A stretch of 64,000 nt of DNA from DASYQV01 sp036005125 (GTDB lineage Bacteria > Acidobacteriota > Vicinamibacteria > Vicinamibacterales > UBA2999). Shown one piece after another: positions 15,576 to 24,571 of this stretch. The notes under the pieces were generated by a model. That model was not told where the DNA came from and ran no database searches. It saw nothing but the letters and a program-made list of their open reading frames with translations. The position numbers and the translations under genes were made by a program. Where the stretch lies: the NCBI GenBank assembly GCA_036005125.1, contig DASYQV010000170.1:3013-67012 (forward strand), read 5' to 3'. Each line of letters opens with the position of its first letter. Within the stretch, counting starts at the first letter, position 1.

Positions 15576-16661
15576 TTAAAGAAAACGGCTCATCTCGTCG
15601 GCGACACGGCGATGCTCGTCGCAGCCGAGGATCGCCCGGAGCGGCGTGCGTCCGGCGGCAACTGGGACGGCAAGGAACCGCTCCTTCGCGCGGCGATGCC
15701 GGGCCAGCGCGTCTTCCACTCTCTTGGTCGGCAGCCGGCGGTCCTCGGCCGCATGGATCACGGCTTCGAGCGTCGCGGCCTGCAGATCGACGTTGCCGCT
15801 GCAGATCAGAAGCCCGTCGCAGCCCGCGGCGAGCGCCTGGACGCCGGCGTCAGGGACGGTATAGCGTCCCGAGATCGCCTTCATCTCGAGATCGTCGCCG
15901 AGGATGACGCCGTCGAACCCCAACTCTTCGCGCAACAGGTCGCGCGTAATCCGAGGCGAGAGCGTCGCCGGGCGCTCCTCGTCAAAGGCCGGCACGAGCA
16001 CGTGTGCGGTCATCATGAACGCGACGTCCGCCTCGATCGCCGCGCGAAACGGCACGAATTCGACGCGGCGGAGCCGGTCTGGTGAATGCTCGACCACCGG
16101 GAGATCCAGGTGCGAGTCAACCGAGGTGTCGCCGTGGCCTGGAAAATGTTTGCCGCACGCCGCCATGCCGTTGTCCTGCATCGACCGGACGATGACCGCG
16201 CCGAGCCGTGCGACCGTGTCGGCGTCTTCGGCCAGCGCGCGATCGCCGATCACAGGGTTCTTTGGATTCGTGTGGATGTCGAGCACGGGCGCGTAGTCGA
16301 GCGTGATTCCGACGGCCCGCAGCTCTGTCGCCAGCGCCTTGGCGAACCGGCGCGCCAGACCGGTATCGCCGCTCCGGCCGAGCACGGCCATCGGCGGCCA
16401 TTCGGTGAACGGCGCGCGCAGGCGCGCAACACGTCCGCCTTCCTGGTCCACGCTCACCCACAGCGGTGTGTCAGCGGCCAGCGTCTGCAGGTCGTGCGAC
16501 AGCTCCGCCACCTGTTCGGGCGCCTCGATGTTGCGCGCGAAGAGGATGATCCCGCCGAGCTGGAACTCCTTCGCGAGCGAGCGGATTTCGGGTGTGATCG
16601 TCGTTCCCGGCAGGCTTCCGATGAGCAGCCGACCTATGTCGCGCCGAAGGGATGAAGCCAT
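15576..16661 (-). CDS. nagZ: Beta-N-acetylhexosaminidase NagZ (GH3)
   Basis: 361 residues, no signal peptide. Removes GlcNAc from anhydro-muropeptides in the cytoplasm, the step before Mpl-dependent reuse of the peptide. Seen: FQLGGIILFARNIE, VSVDQEGGRVARL, the signature GKHFPGHGDTSVDSHLDLP with the catalytic His, and the nucleophile Asp in VILGDDLEMKAI. Starts the nagZ-ldcA pair; mpl, pxpBC, murB and murA follow beyond a repeat array. Confidence 0.92.
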   Translation of the reverse strand: MASSLRRDIGRLLIGSLPGTTITPEIRSLAKEFQLGGIILFARNIEAPEQVAELSHDLQTLAADTPLWVSVDQEGGRVARLRAPFTEWPPMAVLGRSGDTGLARRFAKALATELRAVGITLDYAPVLDIHTNPKNPVIGDRALAEDADTVARLGAVIVRSMQDNGMAACGKHFPGHGDTSVDSHLDLPVVEHSPDRLRRVEFVPFRAAIEADVAFMMTAHVLVPAFDEERPATLSPRITRDLLREELGFDGVILGDDLEMKAISGRYTVPDAGVQALAAGCDGLLICSGNVDLQAATLEAVIHAAEDRRLPTKRVEDALARHRRAKERFLAVPVAAGRTPLRAILGCDEHRRVADEMSRFL

Positions 16662-16681
16662 TCAGTCATTATAGCGATCGT

Positions 16682-16790
16682 GTCGTTCTCGGTTCTGTGT
16701 TCAACCTTCTCAGTTCGTGTTCACCTTCTGAGTTCGGTTCAGGTTCGGGCTTCTGTCTTCGGTTCAGCGTTCGGTTCTGGCTGGGTCACT
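16682..16790. repeat. Degenerate TTCGGTTCT / TTCAGTTCG repeats
   Basis: The divergent spacer between nagZ and the GHMP kinase gene is filled with imperfect repeats of 7-9 bases (GTTCGGTTC, AGTTCGTGTTC, GGGCTTCTGTCTTCG). Unlike most arrays in this window, a clear inverted half is not visible. Confidence 0.6.
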
Positions 16791-16801
16791 ATAATGCCAG
16801 A

Positions 16802-17821
16802 GTGCAGATTGACACCTCTGCGCCCACGCGCATCGACCTGGCAGGGGGGACCATCGACATCTGGCCCTTGTATCTGTTCCATTCCGGCGCGCAGACGATC
16901 AACGCCGCCATCAGCCTCCGGGCCCGTGCGCGCATCGAGACGCGCAGCGATCAGCGCGTCGTCATCCGCTCCGAGGACACGAAACGCAGCGTGGACGTCG
17001 CCGACTGGAGCGAGCTGCGGGAAGAAGGCGAGCTCCGGCTGCTGTCGCTGCTGACGTATTGGTTCCTCCGGGGGCCGGAGGCGCCGGCCCATGGACGCAA
17101 GGAAGGCCTCACGCTCACCACGCGTTCGGAATCACCCGCGGGCGCCGGCATTGCCGGATCGTCTGCGCTGAATGTCGCCGTCTGCGCCGCGCTCGCCGAG
17201 TGGACCCGCCATCATTACGAGCCGGAGGCGCTGCTGCAGATCGCGATGAACGTCGAGGCCCAGGCGATCAACGTTCCGACGGGGCTGCAGGATTACCGCC
17301 CCGCGATGTACGGCGGCGTCGCCGCGCTCGAGATGGACGTCGACGGCGTCCGCCGTGTCGCGCTCGACGTCAACGCGCGCGAGCTCGAAAGCCGCGTCGT
17401 GCTCTGCTACACCGGCGAGCCGCGAAACTCCGGCACGAACAACTGGGAGATTATGAAGAAGCACATCGACGGCGACCGCTACGTCTTCGACTGCTTCGAG
17501 CGCATCCGGGACACGGCAGCGCGCATGCGCGCGGCGCTTGCAGCCGACGACTGGGACGGGGTTGGGGGTGCCATTGCCGAGGAATGGGAGAACCGGAAGT
17601 GCCTCGCACCCGGCGTGACGACGCCCGTCATCGAGGATTTGATTGCCCGCGCACGGGCGGCTGGCGCCACGGCTGCCAAGGTATGCGGCGCGGGCGGCGG
17701 AGGGTGTCTCTTCTGCTATGGGCCGCCTCCCCAGCGCGCAGCGATCGCGGCCGCGCTCGATGCCGGCGGTGCGCGCGTGCTCGAGTATCGGATCGAGCGC
17801 CACGGCCTCACACGTGGATAA
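16802..17821 (+). CDS. GHMP-family sugar kinase (heptose-kinase-like)
   Basis: 339 residues from GTG 16802. The upstream in-frame extension is repeat sequence. GHMP kinases phosphorylate small metabolites with ATP. Motif 1 APTRIDLAGGTIDIWP, motif 2 SPAGAGIAGSSALN (ATP loop) near 104-117, and motif 3 AKVCGAGGGGCLFCY near 296-310 are clear. The RIDLAGGTxD start resembles D-glycero-D-manno-heptose-7-phosphate and fucose-type kinases rather than homoserine or mevalonate kinases, but the substrate is not certain. Overlaps polX by 8 bases, so the two are probably translated together. Confidence 0.8.
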   Translation: MQIDTSAPTRIDLAGGTIDIWPLYLFHSGAQTINAAISLRARARIETRSDQRVVIRSEDTKRSVDVADWSELREEGELRLLSLLTYWFLRGPEAPAHGRKEGLTLTTRSESPAGAGIAGSSALNVAVCAALAEWTRHHYEPEALLQIAMNVEAQAINVPTGLQDYRPAMYGGVAALEMDVDGVRRVALDVNARELESRVVLCYTGEPRNSGTNNWEIMKKHIDGDRYVFDCFERIRDTAARMRAALAADDWDGVGGAIAEEWENRKCLAPGVTTPVIEDLIARARAAGATAAKVCGAGGGGCLFCYGPPPQRAAIAAALDAGGARVLEYRIERHGLTRG

Positions 17822-19553
17822 CCAGGCAATTGCTCGGGTGTTCGCGGAAATCGCAGACCTGCTCGAGATCAAAGGCGAGAACGCGTTCAAGATTCGGGCG
17901 TACCGCACCGCATCCGACACGATTGCCGCCTGGGCCGACGGCGTCTCGCGTCTGGACGAGAAACAACTCCTCGAGCTGCCCGGCATCGGCAAGGACCTCG
18001 CCAAGAAGATCCGTGAGCTTGCCGACAGCGGGACGTGCCGATTCCATCAGGATCTCCTGCTCGAGTTTCCGCCGACGATCCTCGACCTGCTTCGGCTCCA
18101 GGGCGTCGGGCCCAAGACGGTGGCACTCCTCTACTCTGCTCTCAACATCCGCACGCTGGACGATCTCGCTGCGGCGGCACGGGAAGGGCGCCTGCGCGAG
18201 CTGCGCGGCATGGGTACGAAGAAGGAAGCGCTCATCCTCAAAGCGCTCGACGAGCGACAGAAGGACGCCGGCCGGCACCTGTTGTCCGATAGCATCTCGA
18301 TTGCCGCAGAGCTCACGGGGTACCTTCGCGAGCGCGCGCCCGACGTCGAGTTCGTGCCGGTCGGCAGCCTGCGCCGCGGGTGCGAGACGTGTGGAGACAT
18401 CGATATTCTCGCAGTGGGCCCCGACGTGGCCTCGGAACGCGCGGCGGCCCTGATGAGCGCGTTTCTCGAGTCGCCCAGGGTTGAACGAGTGCTGGGCCAT
18501 GGCGACACGAAGAGCAGCATCCGTCTGTCGGGCGGCTACCAGGCCGACCTGCGACTCGTTCCGGCGGAAAGCCGCGGCGCGGCGATGCAGTACTTCACCG
18601 GCTCCAAGGCGCACAACATCGTCCTGCGCGACAGGGCGATTCAACGCGACTTGAAGCTGAACGAATACGGTCTGTTCCGCGTCAGCGACGACGGGCGGGT
18701 GGCAGGCGATACGGAGGAAGGAATTTACGAGGCGCTCGGCCTTCAGTACATCGAACCCGAGCTCCGCGAACAACGAGGCGAGATCGAAGCGGCGCTCGAC
18801 GGCCGACTCCCGCGGCTGGTGGCGTTGACCGACCTGCGCGGCGACCTGCACATGCATACGACCGTCACCGACGGTCGCGACGACCTGGTGACGATGGCGG
18901 AAGCGGCGCAGCGAGCTGGACACGAGTACATTGCCATCACCGATCACAGTCGTGCGCTGGCGATGGCCAACGGCCTCGACGAGCACCGCGCGCTGGAGCA
19001 CGCCGCACGGATCCGCGATCTGAACGGTCGCTTCGAGGGCCTGACGCTGCTGGCCGGCATCGAGTGCGACATCCTGCCCGACGGCCGTCTCGACCTCGCC
19101 GACGACTGCCTTGCCCAGCTCGATCTGGTGGTCGCCTCGATCCATTCGCACTTCAGCATGGACGAGTCGCAGATGACCGACCGCGTGTTGCACGCGCTCG
19201 AGTGCCCGTGGGTTGACGTACTCGGTCACCCGACAGGACGTCTGCTCCTCAAGCGCGAGGGCTACCGACTGAATATCGAACAGGTCGTCGCCGCCGCGGC
19301 CCGCGCCGGCGTGGCGATGGAGATCAACTGCCAGGTCGACCGGTTGGACCTGAACGACGCGCAGGCACGCCTGGCGCGTGAGCGCGAAGTACGGCTCGTT
19401 ATTTCGACCGACGCACACTCTGCGCTGGCGTTGGGTAACTTGCGCTGGGGCATCCGTATGGCCCGGAGAGCCTGGGCCTCGCCGGACGATGTGCTGAACG
19501 CGCGAAGCCTCGAGGAGCTGCGCCCGCTTCTCAGACGGAATCGGAACAGGTGA
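17814..19553 (+). CDS. polX: DNA polymerase/3'-5' exonuclease PolX with PHP domain
   Basis: 579 residues from GTG 17814. Family X repair polymerase fused to a PHP nuclease, as in Bacillus and Thermus PolX. Order: 8-kDa/HhH domain (ELPGIGKDLAKKI, LQGVGPKTVALL, RGMGTKKEALI), palm with catalytic aspartates in CGDIDILAVG and YQADLRLV, thumb (YFTGSKAHNIVLRDRA), then PHP (GDLHMHTTVTDG, AITDHSRALAM, GIECDILPDG, ASIHSH, LGHPTGR, ISTDAHS). All catalytic residues are present, in contrast to the shortened paralogue at 1765. Confidence 0.92.
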   Translation: MDNQAIARVFAEIADLLEIKGENAFKIRAYRTASDTIAAWADGVSRLDEKQLLELPGIGKDLAKKIRELADSGTCRFHQDLLLEFPPTILDLLRLQGVGPKTVALLYSALNIRTLDDLAAAAREGRLRELRGMGTKKEALILKALDERQKDAGRHLLSDSISIAAELTGYLRERAPDVEFVPVGSLRRGCETCGDIDILAVGPDVASERAAALMSAFLESPRVERVLGHGDTKSSIRLSGGYQADLRLVPAESRGAAMQYFTGSKAHNIVLRDRAIQRDLKLNEYGLFRVSDDGRVAGDTEEGIYEALGLQYIEPELREQRGEIEAALDGRLPRLVALTDLRGDLHMHTTVTDGRDDLVTMAEAAQRAGHEYIAITDHSRALAMANGLDEHRALEHAARIRDLNGRFEGLTLLAGIECDILPDGRLDLADDCLAQLDLVVASIHSHFSMDESQMTDRVLHALECPWVDVLGHPTGRLLLKREGYRLNIEQVVAAAARAGVAMEINCQVDRLDLNDAQARLAREREVRLVISTDAHSALALGNLRWGIRMARRAWASPDDVLNARSLEELRPLLRRNRNR

Positions 19554-19855
19554 GCGTGGACGAGAAGACCGGGTTCGTGTCGCTCACGGCGTTGCGCGGC
19601 CAGGCACCGGACCCGGAGCAGGCGCTTGCCGAGATCCGGCGGATCTATTTCAAGACCACGCGCCAGACCATCGAGAACGATCTCGCGCACGCCATCGAGC
19701 TGCTGAAGAGTCTCCCGACCGAGGAGGAGCGACAGAAGGCGGCCGTGTACATGGATGGTCTGGCGCAGATGCGATCCGACTGGGCGCGCCGCGACAAACG
19801 GCGAGACAGACCCGCGACAGGGACTCGCGCGCCGAAGCCGCCGAAGAAGCCGTGA
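19550..19855 (+). CDS. Small protein of unknown function, coupled to polX
   Basis: 101 residues, starting at GTG within a GTGA overlap with the polX stop. It is helical and charged (AEIRRIYFKTTRQTIENDLAHAIELLKSL), with a basic, proline-rich tail (RDKRRDRPATGTRAPKPPKKP). No family is recognised. The overlap indicates a real co-translated gene; the basic tail may contact nucleic acid (inference). Confidence 0.65.
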   Translation: MSVDEKTGFVSLTALRGQAPDPEQALAEIRRIYFKTTRQTIENDLAHAIELLKSLPTEEERQKAAVYMDGLAQMRSDWARRDKRRDRPATGTRAPKPPKKP

Positions 19856-19935
19856 ATCATTTCCGCCTTCGGGCTCGGAGCATGAGGACATGATGCTCTT
19901 CGCCACGTCTCGAGCGCGCCGCCTTGCATCTTCCC

Positions 19936-19955
19936 GGCGCATCTTGAGATGCGGC
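19936..19955. repeat. Palindromic element family P4, degenerate copy b
   Basis: GGCGCATCTTGAGATGCGGCC-like palindrome in the 154-bp spacer before the next gene, followed by a small GGAGTCACGACTCC palindrome. Confidence 0.5.
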
Positions 19956-20009
19956 CCAGAGGAGTCACGACTCCCGGAGTAGAGTCAGTAGAATCAGCAG
20001 AATCACGTC

Positions 20010-21794
20010 ATGCGTCTCCTCGCCGTGCTCGCGTTCGTCGCCGCGATATGGGCGCTCCTTGTCCGGCTGACTGGCGGCTTCGTCTTCTCGGTGGCCGGCG
20101 TACAGATCTCCTCGACCGATCCGATCCGCCCGCTCGTCGCAGCCCTCATTGCCATCGCTGCGTACGCCGTCCTGTCGGCCCTCGCGGGACGGCATCCAGG
20201 TCTGTCGGCCTTGACGCGTCGCGTCGGTCCGCGCGGGCTTGCCGCCGTTCTCGCCCTCGGAAGCGTCGTCACCGCGCTGAGCCACGCCTCATGGACGGCA
20301 GGTGGAGCGGACGAGTACTCGTACGTGAGCCAGGCGGATTTGTGGTTGCAACGGAAGCTCACTGTGCCGATGCCGATCGCGACGGCTGTCCCCTGGCCGG
20401 ATGGGCTCGCGACGTTCACGCCGCTCGGCTACGGGCGCCCGGCGGAGGGTGCCGCGATCGCACCGGTGACCGGCCCCGGGCTCCCGTTGATGATGGCCGC
20501 GCTGAAATCGGTGGCCGGTCACTGTGCGGCGTTCTGGATCGTGCCGCTGACGGCGGGCCTGCTCGTGTGGGCAACCTTCGCGTTGGGCCGCAAGGCGGGA
20601 TCCGATGTCATCGCCTTGGGCGCGGCATGGCTCGTCGCCACGAGCCCGACGGTTCTCGCCATGGCGAAGTCGCCAATGAGCGACATCCCTGCGGCCGCGT
20701 TCTGGACCCAGGCAGCCGCGTGGGTTGTGGGCGCGTCGCTGCGGGCATCGATCGCGGCGGGTCTCGCGGCATCGATGGCGGTGCTCATCAGGCCGAATCT
20801 TGCACCGCTGGCGGCGGTGATGGCTGTGTGGCTCTTGTGGCGCGACCGTTCACCTGCTCGCGCGGTCGCGTTCGTGTGCGGGGTACTGCCCGGCTGTCTT
20901 GCGGTGGCGTTGTTGAACAACGTTTTGTACGGCTCCCCGTTCTCGTCCGGGTACGGAGATCTGAACAGTCTGTTATCGGTGGCGCACATCCCGGCCAATC
21001 TCGCTCGGTACGGCCGATGGCTGATCGAAACGCAGACGCCGCTGGCGGTTGCCGGGATGCTTGCGCTGGCCACGCCTACGCGCGTGGTCTGGCCGACGGA
21101 CGACGCCCGACGCGCCGCCTTTCTGCTCGCGTCGATCACCGTTGTCGTCTGGGCCATGTACTGCGTCTACATCGCGTTCGACGCCTGGTGGTTTCTGCGT
21201 TTCCTCCTCCCATGCTGGGCGGCTATCAGCATCGGCACCGCTGCCCTGGTTGTCCGCCTCGGCGAATGGACAGGAGGGGGACAACGCGTGGCGGTTCTTG
21301 CCCTGATTGCGCTCGGACTCTACGCGGTCGTCACAGCGATTCGCCATGACGTGTTCCCCGCCGGCGAGGGCGATCGCCGGTACGCGACCATCGCGAGCCT
21401 CGTCGAGCGCACGACCGAACCTTCCAGCGTCATCCTCACGTCGCAGCATTCGGGGTCGATCCGCTACTACGCAGGCCGCTTGACCCTTCGATTCGACCTG
21501 CTCGATCCGGCGTGGCTCGACCGGGCCATTGCATGGCTGGACCAGCAGGGACGACGTCCTTACATTCTCGTCGAGGACTGGGAGATGAAGCCGTTCGAAG
21601 AGCGCTTCGCGGAACGGAACGCGCTCGGGCGCCTCGCACTTGCGCCCGTGCTTGCCTACCGCGCATACCGCATTCCCGGCACGATCTACTTGTTCGATCC
21701 GCGTCGCCCTGAAGGTCCGACCTTGGAACCGCCGCCCGTGCGGGATCCACGACCCCGGTGCGTGGCCCCGGCCGCCGAACCAGCGCCACGCTGA
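20010..21794 (+). CDS. Polytopic membrane protein, probable GT-C-type glycosyltransferase
   Basis: 594 residues with about eleven hydrophobic helices and a soluble C-terminal third. GGADEYSYVSQADLWL in the first periplasmic loop resembles the acidic loop motif of PMT/ArnT-type transferases, as does KSPMSDIPAAAFW further on. The C-terminal part (SSVILTSQHSGSIRYYAGR) is typical of this group. Substrate unknown; a role in lipid-linked sugar transfer to the envelope is an inference. Not in an obvious operon. Confidence 0.7.
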   Translation: MRLLAVLAFVAAIWALLVRLTGGFVFSVAGVQISSTDPIRPLVAALIAIAAYAVLSALAGRHPGLSALTRRVGPRGLAAVLALGSVVTALSHASWTAGGADEYSYVSQADLWLQRKLTVPMPIATAVPWPDGLATFTPLGYGRPAEGAAIAPVTGPGLPLMMAALKSVAGHCAAFWIVPLTAGLLVWATFALGRKAGSDVIALGAAWLVATSPTVLAMAKSPMSDIPAAAFWTQAAAWVVGASLRASIAAGLAASMAVLIRPNLAPLAAVMAVWLLWRDRSPARAVAFVCGVLPGCLAVALLNNVLYGSPFSSGYGDLNSLLSVAHIPANLARYGRWLIETQTPLAVAGMLALATPTRVVWPTDDARRAAFLLASITVVVWAMYCVYIAFDAWWFLRFLLPCWAAISIGTAALVVRLGEWTGGGQRVAVLALIALGLYAVVTAIRHDVFPAGEGDRRYATIASLVERTTEPSSVILTSQHSGSIRYYAGRLTLRFDLLDPAWLDRAIAWLDQQGRRPYILVEDWEMKPFEERFAERNALGRLALAPVLAYRAYRIPGTIYLFDPRRPEGPTLEPPPVRDPRPRCVAPAAEPAPR

Positions 21795-21870
21795 TTCTTG
21801 ATTGGATTCATGATTCCAATCGCAAATCATGAATCATGAATCACGAATCATGAATCATGAATCGACGGTC
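21795..21870. repeat. Inverted heptamer array (GATTCAT type)
   Basis: GATTCTTGATTGGATTCATGATT on the left gives way to AAATCATGAATCATGAATCACG on the right, the complement of the same words. It begins directly at the stop of the previous gene. Confidence 0.75.
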
Positions 21871-21933
21871 TGAGGTGCTACAGTATGCGGCTGCGTCGGG
21901 AGACGTTACTCGACGTGACTGGAGGAGAGAACG

Positions 21934-22626
21934 ATGCATCGCCAGCTTGCGTTCTGTTGTTTCCTGACCTGCGTAGTCGCCGTGCTGGGTGTCGTCGCCG
22001 CGCAGAATCAGGGGGCCGGTGCGGCGCCGCCGAATCCCAATGAGGTCCGCCTCGTCGGCAACCGCTTCGCGCCGCTCACATACCAGCAGATGACCCCCAC
22101 GCAGAAGAAGATGTTCGAGAACCTGCTCTCGGGCGAGCGGCGCGGGGCCGGTGGTCCGTTCAACGTCCTGCTGCGGAGCCCGGAAATGGGCGACCTGGCA
22201 CAGAAGTTCGGCGCCGCGATGCGCTTCCATTCGTCGATTCCGAAAAAGCTGAACGAGCTTGCGATCATCATCACGGCGCGCCACTGGACCGCGCAGTATG
22301 AGTGGTATGCACACCGCCGCCTTGCTCGAGAGGCGGGTCTGAGCGACGCGATCATCGATGCGATCGCCGCCGGACAGCGGCCCACCGCGATGCAGCCGGA
22401 CGAAGAGGCCGTGTACACCTTCTGCACCGAGTTGATCACCACCAAGCAGGTGAGCGACAGGACGTTTCAGGCGGCCAAAGACAAATTTGGTGAGCGTGGC
22501 GTCGTCGACCTCATTGGCGTCACCGGCTATTACGGCCTCGTGTCGATGCTGTTGAACACGGATCGCTATCCGCTGCCGGAGGGCGTGCAGCCCCCACTGA
22601 AACCACTCGGCCAGTCATCGAGATGA
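21934..22626 (+). CDS. Secreted carboxymuconolactone decarboxylase (CMD) family protein
   Basis: 230 residues with a signal peptide (about 1-23, ending VVAAQ). The CMD core is KKLNELAIIITARHWTAQYEWYAHRRLAREAGLSDAIIDAI, followed by DEEAVYTFCTELITTKQVSD and GVTGYYGLVSMLLNT. The AhpD CxxC pair is missing, so peroxidase activity of the AhpD kind is not expected. Periplasmic CMD proteins of this type are common in Acidobacteriota (general knowledge) with unknown substrates. GGAGGAG eight bases before the ATG gives a strong start. Confidence 0.85.
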   Translation: MHRQLAFCCFLTCVVAVLGVVAAQNQGAGAAPPNPNEVRLVGNRFAPLTYQQMTPTQKKMFENLLSGERRGAGGPFNVLLRSPEMGDLAQKFGAAMRFHSSIPKKLNELAIIITARHWTAQYEWYAHRRLAREAGLSDAIIDAIAAGQRPTAMQPDEEAVYTFCTELITTKQVSDRTFQAAKDKFGERGVVDLIGVTGYYGLVSMLLNTDRYPLPEGVQPPLKPLGQSSR

Positions 22627-22639
22627 ATTGACCTGATTC

Positions 22640-22757
22640 ACGGGCGATTCTTGATTCTTGATTCTTGATTCATGATTGACCCGCCAACCAAATCAGGAAT
22701 CAGGAATCAGGAATCAGGAATCAGGAATCAGGAATCGGGAATCAGGAATCAGGAATC
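22640..22757. repeat. Inverted heptamer array (GATTCTT / AATCAGG type)
   Basis: Left half: three GATTCTT units then GATTCAT. Right half: seven AATCAGG units and an AATCACT at 22692-22757, complementary in part to the left. It lies between convergent genes. Confidence 0.85.
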
Positions 22758-23529
22758 ACTTGTCGATCACGATCTTCTTCCTCGCCGTCACGCGCAGGAT
22801 CTCCGGCACGTTGCGATCGGTCGAGAGCATCCGGAGGTCCTTGTCGTTGAGGCGCGGCAGGAGGTTCATCGAGAGCGCGACCGGTGTCTTCGGATTCTTC
22901 GTCAGCGCGAGCATCACCGGGTAGTTCTTCACCCAGGCGCGCGTGTGGCCGATGATCCGCAGGATCTCGTCGGAGACGTTCGCCATCTTCGCGATCGACT
23001 CCACCTCGGTTTCCGTCAGCTTGGGGCTGCTCAGCACGGCCACCGCGACGATCTTGTTCGGGTCGCGGATCAGGATTGCGCGCTCCTCGCGCGTGCCTTT
23101 CATGGCGAGCGAGATCCGCTGTGCCACCGATAGCGCCGCAATCTTCAGCATCGCGGTCTGCTGATCCTCCGACCCCTGCTCCACCGGCGCTGCCTCGGCG
23201 GCCGGCTCCGGTGTGGTATCGATCAGTGGCTGATCCGTCTCGCCGGACGGAAGCGCGGCGGGTTCAATGCCCCGTGCTGCGAAGAAGGCGCGGATCTCGG
23301 CGGATGCATCGGCGCGCGCGAGGAAGGCGGCAAGCGACTCGCGAGGGACAGCCGCGAGCGTTGCCTCAGCCGCGCGCGCAATCTCAGGGTCGGAGTCGCT
23401 CACGAGCAACGTCAACAGCCCGAGCTGCTCGTGCGCCCGCGGGGCGAGCGCCCCGCGCGCCGCAAGCAGCCGGATGTCGTGCGCGACCTCGCCTCGCCGA
23501 AAAAAATCCAGAAGCGGCGTCGAAGTCAT
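22756..23529 (-). CDS. Conserved-looking helical protein of unknown function
   Basis: 257 residues, no signal peptide or membrane segment. Two helical blocks are joined by an acidic, Pro/Ala-rich linker (about 95-130). The C-terminal block has repeating units (VAVLSSPKLTETEVESIAK, MLALTKNPKTPVALSMNLL, MLSTDRNVPEILRVTARKK) like short HEAT/leucine-rich helical repeats. Function unknown; a protein-binding scaffold is the most that can be said. The stop lies at the edge of a heptamer array. Confidence 0.7.
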   Translation of the reverse strand: MTSTPLLDFFRRGEVAHDIRLLAARGALAPRAHEQLGLLTLLVSDSDPEIARAAEATLAAVPRESLAAFLARADASAEIRAFFAARGIEPAALPSGETDQPLIDTTPEPAAEAAPVEQGSEDQQTAMLKIAALSVAQRISLAMKGTREERAILIRDPNKIVAVAVLSSPKLTETEVESIAKMANVSDEILRIIGHTRAWVKNYPVMLALTKNPKTPVALSMNLLPRLNDKDLRMLSTDRNVPEILRVTARKKIVIDK

Positions 23530-23531
23530 CG

Positions 23532-23622
23532 CCTGATTCGTGATTTGTGATTCATGACTCGTGATTGGCGCTCGGTACGAGGCTCGGGATCCGGAATCGC
23601 GAACCGCGAATCACGAATCGAC
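23532..23622. repeat. Inverted heptamer array (GATTCGT type)
   Basis: GATTCGTGATTTGTGATTCATG on the left and CGAACCGCGAATCACGAATCG on the right, with a GC-rich centre (GGCTCGGGATCCGG). It separates two minus-strand genes. Confidence 0.75.
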
Positions 23623-24420
23623 CTACTGAGACGCCAGGAAGGAACCGTAGTTCTGTCGGCCGATTTGCACGGTCCGTGCCTCGCCGGCCGCACCGAGCGA
23701 CACGGCCGGCTGCCCGTTGATGGTCAGCTGCACTGCGCGGGCATCGCTCATCCCGAGCGTCATCTCGCGCTGTGCCTGGAAGACCAGACGTTCACCCGCC
23801 GCAAACCCGCGCGACTCGCGGCGCGTGCCGTCAATCGTCACCTCCAGCGTGACGGGAGCGGTCGCCAGAATCTCGAATGAGAGCGGGACCACGGCCTCGC
23901 CGCCGGGAGGTGCCGGCGCGCCCGGCGCTGACGGGGATGGCTCAGAGGCGGTCGACGTCGCGGCGGCGCCGCTCTCCGCACGCGTGGCGGCGGCACCGGC
24001 CGGCGGGCGCGCCGGCGGTTCCGACAGCGTCAGATAGAGAATGACGATGGCGAGCGGTACGGCGGCCGAGATGAGCTTGAGGGCGGTTTGAGCGCTCTGG
24101 CGATCGCTCTCGATGGCCTCGTGATCTTCCTGAGGCACGTGTGGACTGCCGGCCGTGACCGAATCGTGCGGAAACTGCGTGAGGAAATCGCGCACGGTGT
24201 CTTCGGGATCGAGGCCCACTTCGATGGCATACGAGCGGACGAACGCACGGCTGAAAATACCGCCCGGCAGGCGTGAGATATCGTTGCGCTCGAGCGCCTC
24301 GAGCGCGGCAACCGAGATCTTGGTGGCCGTCGCGATCTGACGCAGCGAGACACCACGCGCCTCGCGCGCCCGCTTCATCTTCGTGCCGAAATCGACCACG
24401 CGATGTTCAGCCATCAGCAT
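23623..24420 (-). CDS. rodZ: RodZ-like protein: N-terminal HTH, one membrane helix, C-terminal DUF4115 domain
   Basis: 265 residues. An HTH_25-type domain (FGTKMKRAREARGVSLRQIA, NDISRLPGGIFSRAFVRSYA) fills residues 9-75, a single membrane helix is near 118-137 (LISAAVPLAIVILYLTL), and a Pro/Ala linker leads to a beta-rich periplasmic domain (APVTLEVTIDGTRRESRGF). This is the layout of RodZ, which links MreB to the wall-elongation machine. No mreB or pbp2 is adjacent, so the assignment rests on architecture. An internal ATG two codons in is an equally good start. Confidence 0.75.
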   Translation of the reverse strand: MLMAEHRVVDFGTKMKRAREARGVSLRQIATATKISVAALEALERNDISRLPGGIFSRAFVRSYAIEVGLDPEDTVRDFLTQFPHDSVTAGSPHVPQEDHEAIESDRQSAQTALKLISAAVPLAIVILYLTLSEPPARPPAGAAATRAESGAAATSTASEPSPSAPGAPAPPGGEAVVPLSFEILATAPVTLEVTIDGTRRESRGFAAGERLVFQAQREMTLGMSDARAVQLTINGQPAVSLGAAGEARTVQIGRQNYGSFLASQ

Positions 24421-24433
24421 CCGGGCCCTGTTA

Positions 24434-24571
24434 GGCCGTTATGCGGCCTCCAACGAGTGGTTTGTCCCCCTGTCCGACCGCATAACGGACCAGGCGCGCG
24501 GAGCGCGCCAAAGAGACGCTGTCGAACCAGGCAAGGGCGCTACCAGAGTATAAGACAGCGCCCTTGACTGG
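24434..24571 (+). repeat. Composite palindromic element family P2, copy b
   Basis: CCGTTATGCGG (24436-24446) with its complement at 24478-24488, then GGCGCGCGGAGCGCGCC, a short AAAGAGACGCTG linker, and outer arms around CAAGGGCGCT and AGCGCCCTTG ending in CTGGTTAG. It lacks the GGGGTCCCC cassette. It fills the space between rodZ and thiE. Confidence 0.75.

Noticed and set aside
22690..22757. Possible CRISPR array made of AATCAGG units
   Set aside because: The units are 7 bp with no spacers, and no cas genes are present; it is a simple degenerate tandem array.
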